Below are positions 9,067 to 16,467 of a DNA stretch of 64,000 nucleotides, piece after piece. Numbering within the stretch: position 1 is the first letter of the stretch; every line of letters starts with the position of its first letter. Under the pieces are notes generated by a model. That model saw only the letters and a list, made by a program, of their open reading frames with translations, did not search any database and was not told the DNA's origin. The stretch is from Daejeonella oryzae DSM 19973 (GTDB lineage: Bacteria > Bacteroidota > Bacteroidia > Sphingobacteriales > Sphingobacteriaceae), in contig NZ_AUHA01000002.1 in assembly GCF_000422945.1 (NCBI RefSeq), positions 186,001-250,000 on the forward strand. The letters run 5' to 3'. Position numbers and translations under genes: made by a program.

Positions 9067-10154
9067 GTGTGGATTGTTCTACCTTTCCAGGTGAGGGTTT
9101 TAGTAAAGTATTTCTGAATAGATAACACAGCCAAAATTAATAAAAATACCATTTGCAAGGGGTGCAGCAACAAATTGAACCATGGATTTTGACCGGATGA
9201 TAGTGAGATCATTATCCGGCTGAGAATTATCAGAGAAATAGCAAATAGTAATAATTCCAAGCCGGCATAATACCAGATAACAACAGGACCCAATATTACC
9301 AGAGAAAGGTAGAAAAGCAATCCGGCAATATTATAATTAAATCCGGCAAGTAAGTTTTTGCTGAAACCGCTCAGGGCATCATTCAGGTTTTTATACATGC
9401 GGCAATGAATCAATCCATTTGCTAACAAAGCTTCGCCCCTATAGCTAAGACCTTTAACCAATTTCATGATTTCAATATCTTCTACCACTTTTCCTTTAAC
9501 CATAGAATGCCATTGGTTATCATGATAATCCTGTGCATTAAAAAGCATAAACTGTCCGCTGGCTGCAGCAAATGACGGGTTTTTTGATAAGCGAACCAGT
9601 CGTAAAGGCAATAAATTTAGTAGCAGAAAATGCATTAAAGGAACAACCAGGCGCTCTCCTATTGTAAGCATTACCTGATTGGTAAATAAACTCAGCAAAG
9701 CAAGTTTCTGAACTTCCATACGGTTTACAGCATTATTAATTAAACCGTCAGAAACAATTTCATCGGCATCTAAAAACATCAGGTATTTGCCTTTTGCATG
9801 TTTTGCGAGCTGATAGCATGCAAAATTTTTTCCCAGCCATTCAGCCGGAAGCTTTTCACCCCTGATTACCTGAAAGCGGCTGTCGGTTTCTGAGAAAGTT
9901 TGACATAGATTAAAGGTTTCATCTTCCGAATGATCATCCAAAACTATGGTCTCGAAATTATCATAGTTCTGCCTGCTGATGGACTGCAGCAAAGCAAGAA
10001 TATTTTCGGACTCATTTCTGGCCGGAATAAGTATGGAAACCATCTTATTATACTGCTTAATAGAGCCTGGTAATTTGGGGTTGGATATAAAATTAAACAG
10101 TGTTACAGTAAACCGTAAAATCAAAAAAAAGAAAATGAGATAAAGAAAAACCAT
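9063..10154 (-). CDS. Family 2 glycosyltransferase, probable carotenoid glycosyltransferase (CruG/CruC-like)
   Basis: Membrane-anchored GT-A enzyme of 363 aa. An N-terminal membrane helix is followed by VSILIPARNESENI, the DDHSEDET nucleotide-sugar site, the DADE metal-binding motif (FLDADEIV) and VVEDIEIM, all typical of GT2. Three hydrophobic segments follow at the C-terminus. It sits between the acyltransferase (one-base gap) and the cruF-like gene (overlap), so it most likely glycosylates the hydroxylated carotenoid end group. The sugar donor cannot be read from the sequence. Confidence 0.82.
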   Translation of the reverse strand: MVFLYLIFFFLILRFTVTLFNFISNPKLPGSIKQYNKMVSILIPARNESENILALLQSISRQNYDNFETIVLDDHSEDETFNLCQTFSETDSRFQVIRGEKLPAEWLGKNFACYQLAKHAKGKYLMFLDADEIVSDGLINNAVNRMEVQKLALLSLFTNQVMLTIGERLVVPLMHFLLLNLLPLRLVRLSKNPSFAAASGQFMLFNAQDYHDNQWHSMVKGKVVEDIEIMKLVKGLSYRGEALLANGLIHCRMYKNLNDALSGFSKNLLAGFNYNIAGLLFYLSLVILGPVVIWYYAGLELLLFAISLIILSRIMISLSSGQNPWFNLLLHPLQMVFLLILAVLSIQKYFTKTLTWKGRTIHT

Positions 10155-10155
10155 A

Positions 10156-10779
10156 TCAAGCCGTTATTTCGGCTTGTTGCTGCCGCGATGTTTCATAATG
10201 TTTATTGAAATTACTTTTAATTAATTGCAGGCTGGTAAACTCGGCACCTTCCCATTGCTGCAGGTAGCAATAAACCGAAGGTTTCCTGTTTTCAAAATAA
10301 TCTACAAAGGTTGCGGCAAACAGATATTGAAATTTTTTGTGGGATGAATGGATCATTTTCATCAGGCCTTTCTCAAAATTGATTTGCTGCGCATGATTGG
10401 AAAACAATTTTCCCTGCGGAAATATCAGGACCAGGTTTGAGGGGTCATTTAAAAGTTCTCCGGCAAACTCCAGACTTTCTACAATACTTCGTGAATTTTT
10501 AAGAACAGAAAATGATCCCAAATATTTCAGGAATTTTACTTTCCGATAGTTATCTTCTGTAATCATCACATGGAATTTTTTCTTGAAATAGATTCTATTG
10601 AGCTGAAACATTAAAAAACCATCCCACCATGAAAAATGATTAGCTAACAATAATATAGACCGACCGGGATCAAATTCTGATTTATAAATTTCAAACGAGC
10701 GGAAATCCGTCCGGATGATCCGACTGATGTACCATGAAAAAAATGTATAAATAACTTTATTCTGCCTCGGCTTTAACAT
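10156..10779 (-). CDS. PlsC-like acyltransferase, possible carotenoid-glycoside acyltransferase (CruD-like)
   Basis: A 207-aa lysophospholipid-acyltransferase-family protein. The catalytic HxxxxD motif is present as NHFSWWDGF (about residues 47-55) and the second motif as FPQGKLF, a Gln variant of the usual FPEG. It is shorter than typical PlsC and has no clear membrane helix. Only one base separates it from the GT2 gene. A glycosyltransferase beside this type of acyltransferase recalls CruC and CruD of green sulfur bacteria, which make acylated carotenoid glycosides. A general phospholipid role is the alternative. Confidence 0.75.
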   Translation of the reverse strand: MLKPRQNKVIYTFFSWYISRIIRTDFRSFEIYKSEFDPGRSILLLANHFSWWDGFLMFQLNRIYFKKKFHVMITEDNYRKVKFLKYLGSFSVLKNSRSIVESLEFAGELLNDPSNLVLIFPQGKLFSNHAQQINFEKGLMKMIHSSHKKFQYLFAATFVDYFENRKPSVYCYLQQWEGAEFTSLQLIKSNFNKHYETSRQQQAEITA

Positions 10780-10846
10780 GTTAAGCGTAAATATAAAAAT
10801 TTAAAGCATTTTTTCTCTGCATCAGTTAAGTACTACAAATCCTTAT

Positions 10847-12307
10847 TTATTTGATCAGGCCGCTTACAATTTTAGCCGACAAAAGAGCTAATGGAATTCC
10901 TCCGCCCGGATGAACACTTCCACCTGCAAAATACAAGCCTTTAACCTTTCCAGAAAAATTGGAATGCCGCAAAAATGCTGCAAACTTATTGTTAGAACTT
11001 GTTCCATATAAAGAGCCCTGGTAAGATGAAGTTTTAGATTCAATACTTCTTGGATCAAGTATGTCTTCGCAAACAATTAAGGATCGGATATCAGTCTTTA
11101 AATTAGCCGAAATCTTATTCAAAATATTTTCTCTTGCCCGGCTTATCAACGTATCCCAATCCTGACCTTTATTAGAAGGCACATTGATCATCACAAACCA
11201 GTTTTCGCAACCCTCAGGAGAATCCTTCTTATTGTATTTTGAACTTATGTTCAGGTAAACCGTTGGATCTGAAGAAATCGTGTTATTTTTCCAGATATCC
11301 TCAAATTCCTGTTTATAATCTTCGCTAAAAAATATGGTGTGAAGATCTAATTCTGAAAATTGCTTTTTAATTCCCCAATAAAATATAAGAGCAGAGCTGC
11401 TTCTTTCCTGATTTAAAACTCCCGATGGTGATATTTCATTCTTAAGCAAGTGCTTGTAAGTAAACCACACATCCATGTTTGAGATAACCAGATTTGAATG
11501 ATAAATTTTATCCCCTACTTTGACGCCTTTTACCTGACTGCCTTCGCAAATAATCTCTTTAACAGGACTATTGTAAATGAATTTCACTCCCACATCCATA
11601 GCCAGCTGAACCAATGACCGGGTGATACTGATCATTCCGCCATGCGGGAAATATGCGCCAAAATGCTGTTCGAGATGAGGAATAATATTTAAAGTGGCTG
11701 GTGCCTGATAAGGATCTGAACCATTATAAGTGGCATACCTGTTAAATAACCGAACCGTTTTACTGTCACTAAATTGAGTTGAATTTGCTTCGGCCATTGT
11801 GCGAAAAGGATCTATGGCAGGAAACCGAAAAATAGAATTCAGTGTTTTAAGATTAAGATATCCTGACAATTTATGAAGAGATTTCTCAAGAAATATATGA
11901 TTGGTTATATCATAAATTTCAGCACTTTTCTCTAACTGTTTTAGTACAGCAGATGAGCTGTCGCTTGTTTTTTTCTCTATTTCTTCCGCAAATTTATATT
12001 TATCAGACCATGCGCTGATGCGTGTGCCGTCTTCATAAAAATAGCGGCAAATTTCTTCAAGTTTTTCATACTGAAAATAGTCTGAAGGATTTTTTCCGGC
12101 CAGTTTAAAAAGTTCATCTACATACTGAGGCATAGTAAATAAGCTGGGCCCGGCATCAAAACGAAAACCGCTATTCTCAATTTGAGCTAATTTTCCCCCG
12201 GCGTATTCATTTGCTTCAAATACAGTTACAGAAAATCCTTTAACAGCTAACCTGATAGAAGAGGCAATTCCGGCTATCCCGGCTCCAATAATTATGGCAT
12301 CTGGCAT
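10847..12307 (-). CDS. crtD: CrtI/CrtD-family carotenoid desaturase, probably 1-hydroxycarotenoid 3,4-desaturase
   Basis: FAD-dependent desaturase of 486 aa. The N-terminal dinucleotide motif GAGIAGIASSIRLA is followed by FEANEYAGGKL and RFDAGPSLFTMP; the C-terminal FAD motif is GLYFAGGSVHPGGGIPLALLSAK. The central RYATYNGSDPYQAPATLN and the late GAYFPHGGM resemble the CrtD-type desaturases of Bacteroidota more than phytoene desaturases. The neighbours (hydratase, GT2, acyltransferase, ketolase) are all late-pathway enzymes, and no phytoene synthase is adjacent, which also supports CrtD. Phytoene desaturase CrtI is the alternative. It is the first gene of the cluster, 67 bases before the acyltransferase. 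Confidence 0.8.
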   Translation of the reverse strand: MPDAIIIGAGIAGIASSIRLAVKGFSVTVFEANEYAGGKLAQIENSGFRFDAGPSLFTMPQYVDELFKLAGKNPSDYFQYEKLEEICRYFYEDGTRISAWSDKYKFAEEIEKKTSDSSSAVLKQLEKSAEIYDITNHIFLEKSLHKLSGYLNLKTLNSIFRFPAIDPFRTMAEANSTQFSDSKTVRLFNRYATYNGSDPYQAPATLNIIPHLEQHFGAYFPHGGMISITRSLVQLAMDVGVKFIYNSPVKEIICEGSQVKGVKVGDKIYHSNLVISNMDVWFTYKHLLKNEISPSGVLNQERSSSALIFYWGIKKQFSELDLHTIFFSEDYKQEFEDIWKNNTISSDPTVYLNISSKYNKKDSPEGCENWFVMINVPSNKGQDWDTLISRARENILNKISANLKTDIRSLIVCEDILDPRSIESKTSSYQGSLYGTSSNNKFAAFLRHSNFSGKVKGLYFAGGSVHPGGGIPLALLSAKIVSGLIK

Positions 12308-12410
12308 TCGGTGAAATTAGTTTATATCTCCTGATTCCCATAATATGAACTGATTTCCTTTTATCCGGAATCCATGAATTTACATTCAGGATACAGATTA
12401 ACTCCACAAA

Positions 12411-12442
12411 GAAAATGCGGCAGCTTTAAAAGCCCGCCGCAT
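12411..12442 (-). terminator. Intrinsic terminator-like hairpin downstream of the DoxX gene
   Basis: Arms ATGCGGC (12415-12421) and GCCGCAT (12436-12442) pair perfectly, with a second inner GCTTT/AAAGC pairing. On the minus strand a short U-run of four follows, so it fits termination after the DoxX gene and before the carotenoid cluster. Confidence 0.55.
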
Positions 12443-12463
12443 CAAATAAGGTTTAGGTTAAAT

Positions 12464-12913
12464 CTATTTAGATGGATGAGTTTTCATCCAGTGATCTACA
12501 GAGTATGGTCCAGAACCTACAATCCAGAATAAAATCAGTAAAAATAATACCAGTACAGAAAGCCATAATTCGGAATTTAAAGGCGAGAATCCCTGCGAGA
12601 TATTTACAAAAAACACAGCTCCCAATAAAACCGGAATCTGAACAACTACAGCAAACCGGGTTAATAATCCCAAAATTATTAAAATACCACCTGCTAAGTG
12701 GGCAAATGCAACAATATGGGTTAATGACATTGCAACCAATCCGGAAAAACTGTAAACACTATTTTGCACGAACAATTCTTTTAAAACACTCGTGTCTGAA
12801 ACAAATGAAATCCCTTTGAGAAGTATAATTATTCCCAATATAATCCGAATGACATCGAGCCACTTGGCGTGATGAACATCACCCCAGTGTTCTATTTTTT
12901 CAACAGTATTCAT
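12464..12913 (-). CDS. DoxX-family membrane protein
   Basis: A 149-aa inner-membrane protein with four hydrophobic segments. The start of helix 1 (DVIRIILGIIILLKGISF) and the AHLAGGILIILGLLTRFA block fit the DoxX/DoxD family, whose members are often linked to redox or quinone functions but remain poorly defined. The ATG is preceded by AGGGAGGA about seven bases upstream, an unusually strong Shine-Dalgarno for this phylum. A perfect 18-base palindrome lies 48 bases upstream of the start. It is flanked by a hairpin terminator, so it is probably monocistronic. Function unknown. Confidence 0.8.
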   Translation of the reverse strand: MNTVEKIEHWGDVHHAKWLDVIRIILGIIILLKGISFVSDTSVLKELFVQNSVYSFSGLVAMSLTHIVAFAHLAGGILIILGLLTRFAVVVQIPVLLGAVFFVNISQGFSPLNSELWLSVLVLFLLILFWIVGSGPYSVDHWMKTHPSK

Positions 12914-12960
12914 AATAAATCCTCCCTGATTAAATAATTGATTATTATGAAGTTAAAGAA

Positions 12961-12978
12961 TTATTATTGCAATAATAA
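12961..12978. promoter_or_regulatory. Perfect 18-bp palindrome upstream of the DoxX gene
   Basis: Arms TTATTATTG and CAATAATAA are exact reverse complements with no spacer. It sits between the end of dacB and the DoxX start and has no U-run, so it looks more like an operator than a terminator. AT-rich composition makes chance occurrence possible. Confidence 0.35.
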
Positions 12979-13019
12979 ATCCAATTTAAATTTCTCAAGG
13001 GGAATTTTACAGAGTCAAA

Positions 13020-14432
13020 CTATTTTAAATTATCTAAGACTCTAAACATTTTTTGCCTTACCAGAGAGCCGCTACCGGAATAATTATTTATAATAATTGA
13101 AAAAACCAAAGGCGTTCCCGAAGCGGAAGTTTGGTAACCTGTATAGGCTATAACTCCGTTAATGCTTCCGCTTTTCATTTTCATGTTGTTATATACCGGA
13201 AAGCTATCAAAGTACTCTTTAAACCATAATTCTTTTTTTGCAGACTGAAGAATCATGGCCATAGCCTTTGTGGTAATTCGGTTACCCGGAGAAAGCCCGC
13301 TTCCATCTACAATATTCAAGGCATTTTCATCAATCCCGAGCTTATTTTTCCAGAACTCTTTAATCAGGTCGGTGCCGTTTTCGGTGTTCACTTTCAATTC
13401 TTTTTTTAAGGCCATCGTTTTTAAAAGATGCTCACCATACAGGTTAATACTTTTTTGATTAAACCAATAAATAACCTGACTTAAATCGGGCGAAGTGTGG
13501 ACTGAAATTACATTTCCGGCTTTTTGATATGCCATATTCTCTATTTCCAGCTGCCGCGATGTTTTAACCATCTTGCCAAAAGTTACTCCAGATTTTTCAA
13601 GTGATTTCTGAAGTAAATGCCCCAGTTGCAGAGCAGGATCTGGAACAGAAATGGCAATTTTTTTCTTGAGATCTATTCCGTATGTGCCTCTTAAATAAAT
13701 CACATTAGAATAAGGAGATGAAAAGGCATACACCTGATCTCCGCTGCCTGCGCTACCGGTTAAAACTTCATTCACAATTTTCACCTCGAAAATCTCTGAA
13801 TCATCCATTTTAAACGTTGTGGGATCACCGGCTTTCGCTCCGGCAATAAAAATTAACTCTGCCTGATTTTCCTGCCAGCTTAAGGAATTAGGGCCTGCGC
13901 CATAGTAGTTTCCAATATCCTGCCAGATCCATCCCGGAGGAAGAGTTTGAGTTCCGAATAATTGATCGTCAGCAATAATTCTTCCGCTTACTCTTTTGAT
14001 TCCAGATTTGTGAACAGCATCAGCCCATTTTTTTATCAGCAAATCGGGCTTTGTAGTTTCATATCGCCAGCTTCCCAAAGTTGGATCTCCACTGCCGGTA
14101 AGAATAAGATCGCCGTTTAATACACCTGCAGCCGAAATTGCTCCGGAATATCCTAATGTGGTTTCCCATTTGAAGTTTGAACCCAGTAAATGAAAAGCTG
14201 ATGCAGCACTGATGGTTTTCAAAGTTGATGCGGGCGCTAATCCCGTGTCTCCGTTTCTGGAAAAAAGAATTTCAGCGGTATTGGCATTCATTACAGTTAA
14301 AGAACTGCTGCTGTATTTTAACTGAGGATCATTTTCAAGCGATGAAAAGGCCCTGTCAATTTTCTGAGTAACCGTTTGTGAAAAACCATTAAAACCACAA
14401 CACAATAAAACGATAGTCAGGAAAAATCTCAT
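13020..14432 (-). CDS. dacB: D-alanyl-D-alanine carboxypeptidase/endopeptidase (PBP4 type)
   Basis: Periplasmic low-molecular-mass penicillin-binding protein that trims or cleaves peptidoglycan cross-links. A signal peptide ends near FSQT (residue 20). The catalytic SxxK is APASTLKT (Ser69, Lys72), SxN is SINLYGEH near residue 330, and the KTG-equivalent is KSG in MKMKSGSING near residue 420. The large insertion between SxxK and SxN is typical of class C PBP4. At 470 aa it has normal length. It appears to be a single-gene unit, 81 bases from the downstream end of the nuclease gene. Confidence 0.92.
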   Translation of the reverse strand: MRFFLTIVLLCCGFNGFSQTVTQKIDRAFSSLENDPQLKYSSSSLTVMNANTAEILFSRNGDTGLAPASTLKTISAASAFHLLGSNFKWETTLGYSGAISAAGVLNGDLILTGSGDPTLGSWRYETTKPDLLIKKWADAVHKSGIKRVSGRIIADDQLFGTQTLPPGWIWQDIGNYYGAGPNSLSWQENQAELIFIAGAKAGDPTTFKMDDSEIFEVKIVNEVLTGSAGSGDQVYAFSSPYSNVIYLRGTYGIDLKKKIAISVPDPALQLGHLLQKSLEKSGVTFGKMVKTSRQLEIENMAYQKAGNVISVHTSPDLSQVIYWFNQKSINLYGEHLLKTMALKKELKVNTENGTDLIKEFWKNKLGIDENALNIVDGSGLSPGNRITTKAMAMILQSAKKELWFKEYFDSFPVYNNMKMKSGSINGVIAYTGYQTSASGTPLVFSIIINNYSGSGSLVRQKMFRVLDNLK

Positions 14433-14513
14433 TAGAAAACAATAAAAATTTAGGAAATAGCAGGAAATATTCTTTGTAATAAATCAATAATGCAATGATC
14501 AGCAACCAGAAAT

Positions 14514-15356
14514 TTATTTAATACGAAGCCTTACCATCACCGGCAAATGGTCTGAAGGATAACGCTGATTTTTTGAATCGGAAAGCACGGCAAATTTCAT
14601 AACATCAATCTGATCATTTACAAAAATATAATCGATACGCTCTTTCAATTCAGCATTAAAATTAAATGCACTAAAAGTACCTTCTGGTCCGTAAGGTTTT
14701 GCCTTTGAAATATCTTTAGCATCGCTTAAAAAAGTTTTAAGCGTAGAAATAGGCCGGGTTTCCGGCTGAGTATTTAAATCTCCGCTTAAAATTACAGGCG
14801 AGTTTCCGGCTATCAGTTTAATCTTTTCCTTTAACAGTTCTGAAGATTTATCTCTGGCAATTAAACCCATGTGATCGTAATGGGTATTGAAAACAAAAAA
14901 ATCTTTTTTAGATTTCTTATCATACAATTTTACCCAGGTACATATTCTGATTATTTGAGCATCCCAGCCTTTAGAAGCAATTTCTGGAGTTTCAGAAAGC
15001 CAGAATGTACCAGCTTTCATTTTTTTAAAACGACTTTTATCGTAAAAAACAGCGGTATATTCTCCCCGGGTTTTACCTTCATCACGGCCTACACCTTCCA
15101 TCTCAAAACGGCTGTCTTTTAAAATGTATTCAACCTGATCTTTCAGGGCTTCCTGCACGCAAAGAATATCAGTATCATAAAACTCAACCAGTTCTTTAAC
15201 CCAGTCTTTACGGTTAGTCCAGGCATTAACTCCATCATTTGGCGTGCTGAACCGAATGTTGTAAGTTAAAAGATTGAGTGATTTGTCGGTTTTTTTTTGA
15301 GCTAAGCAACTGAATGCAACAAGTGAAAAGAACGACAGAAATGCATATTTAATCAT
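14514..15356 (-). CDS. Secreted endonuclease/exonuclease/phosphatase-family protein
   Basis: A 280-aa EEP-fold hydrolase. A signal peptide (residues 1-19, possible lipid attachment at Cys17) precedes LLTYNIRFSTPNDG, the metal-binding CVQEAL (Glu), NTHYDHMG, SGDLNTQPE and the terminal PSDHLPVM, the usual active-site set. Members cleave phosphodiester bonds in nucleic acids, phospholipids or sugar phosphates; the substrate is not predictable here. It starts two bases after the asd stop codon and is likely co-transcribed with asd, although no functional link is obvious. Confidence 0.83.
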   Translation of the reverse strand: MIKYAFLSFFSLVAFSCLAQKKTDKSLNLLTYNIRFSTPNDGVNAWTNRKDWVKELVEFYDTDILCVQEALKDQVEYILKDSRFEMEGVGRDEGKTRGEYTAVFYDKSRFKKMKAGTFWLSETPEIASKGWDAQIIRICTWVKLYDKKSKKDFFVFNTHYDHMGLIARDKSSELLKEKIKLIAGNSPVILSGDLNTQPETRPISTLKTFLSDAKDISKAKPYGPEGTFSAFNFNAELKERIDYIFVNDQIDVMKFAVLSDSKNQRYPSDHLPVMVRLRIK

Positions 15357-15358
15357 TT

Positions 15359-16348
15359 TTAAATCAGATTTTTTTGAATTAAGTATTCTGCAATCTGAAC
15401 CGCATTGGTGGCTGCACCTTTTCTAAGGTTATCAGCAACGATCCAAAGATTTAAGGTTTTCGGCTGTGATTCATCCCGGCGAATCCGGCCAACAAAAACT
15501 TCATCCTTCTCGTGAGCATCCATTGGCATCGGATATTTTAAATTTGCCGGATCATCCACCACAATAATTCCTTCTTCATCCTCCAGCAAACCTCTTACTT
15601 CAGCCAAATCAAAATCATTTTCAAATTCGATATTTACAGATTCAGAGTGACCGCCCATAACCGGTATACGAACGGTTGTAGCAGTTACCTGAATAGAATC
15701 ATCACCCATAATTTTTTTGGTTTCCAGAATCATTTTCATTTCTTCCTTGGTATACCCATTTTCCTGAAACACATCAATCTGAGGAATTACATTCAGATCA
15801 ATGGGATATGGATAGGCCATTTCTCCTTCAATTCCTTTCCGTTCATTCATCATCTGCTCAACCGCTTTAACACCGGTTCCGGTTACTGACTGGTAAGTAG
15901 AAACCACCACTCTCTTAATCTTATATTTTTCATGTAGCGGATTTAGAACCACCACCATTTGTATTGTTGAACAATTAGGATTAGCAATAATTTTATCCAG
16001 AGAAGTCAGAACATGCGCATTTACTTCCGGTACAATTAATTTTTTATCCGGATCCATTCTCCAGGCAGAAGAATTATCAATAACCGTAGTTCCTGCTTCA
16101 GCAAAACGCGGAGCATCCTGTAAAGATGTACTGCCTCCGGCAGAAAAAAGGGCTACATCGGGTTTCATTCCAATAGCCTCATCCATGGTTACAACCGTAT
16201 AATTTTTACCCTTAAATTCAACCTTTTGGCCTGCACTTTTTGCGGAAGCTACGGGAATTAATTCTGTAAGAGGAAAATTTCGTTCTGCTAAAACCTTTAA
16301 CATTACCGATCCGACTAAACCGGTAGCACCTACTACTGCAACTTTCAT
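15359..16348 (-). CDS. asd: Aspartate-semialdehyde dehydrogenase
   Basis: Reduces aspartyl phosphate to aspartate semialdehyde for lysine/DAP, threonine and methionine synthesis. MKVAVVGATGLVGSVM is the NADP-binding start, NPNCSTIQMV holds the catalytic Cys, and GGHSESVNIEF the catalytic His. At 329 aa it has normal length. The reading frame is open further upstream to 16465, including an in-frame ATG at 16399, but the Rossmann motif begins directly at the ATG at 16348, so that start is chosen. It is transcribed divergently from the lamin-tail protein gene. Confidence 0.95.
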   Translation of the reverse strand: MKVAVVGATGLVGSVMLKVLAERNFPLTELIPVASAKSAGQKVEFKGKNYTVVTMDEAIGMKPDVALFSAGGSTSLQDAPRFAEAGTTVIDNSSAWRMDPDKKLIVPEVNAHVLTSLDKIIANPNCSTIQMVVVLNPLHEKYKIKRVVVSTYQSVTGTGVKAVEQMMNERKGIEGEMAYPYPIDLNVIPQIDVFQENGYTKEEMKMILETKKIMGDDSIQVTATTVRIPVMGGHSESVNIEFENDFDLAEVRGLLEDEEGIIVVDDPANLKYPMPMDAHEKDEVFVGRIRRDESQPKTLNLWIVADNLRKGAATNAVQIAEYLIQKNLI

Positions 16349-16378
16349 TTGACTACTTTTAAATGGTGATAATCCGTA

Positions 16379-16418
16379 TGTGCAGATGAGTTGGTTCATT
16401 TTGATTCTGAACTGCACA
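16379..16418. promoter_or_regulatory. Hairpin in the asd/lamin-tail divergent intergenic region
   Basis: Arms TGTGCAG (16379-16385) and CTGCACA (16412-16418) are exact reverse complements separated by 26 bases. It lies about 30 bases upstream of asd and 50 bases upstream of the divergent gene. No known riboswitch is recognised, so the role is open. Confidence 0.25.
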
Positions 16419-16467
16419 CATTGATTTAATATTCTTTTGTATTTTGTTAATACACAATAAGGCAAAT

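Noticed and set aside
12472-12819. 115-aa open frame antisense to the DoxX gene
   Set aside because: The DoxX frame has clear helices and a strong SD; the antisense product is Gln/Lys-rich with no family features.
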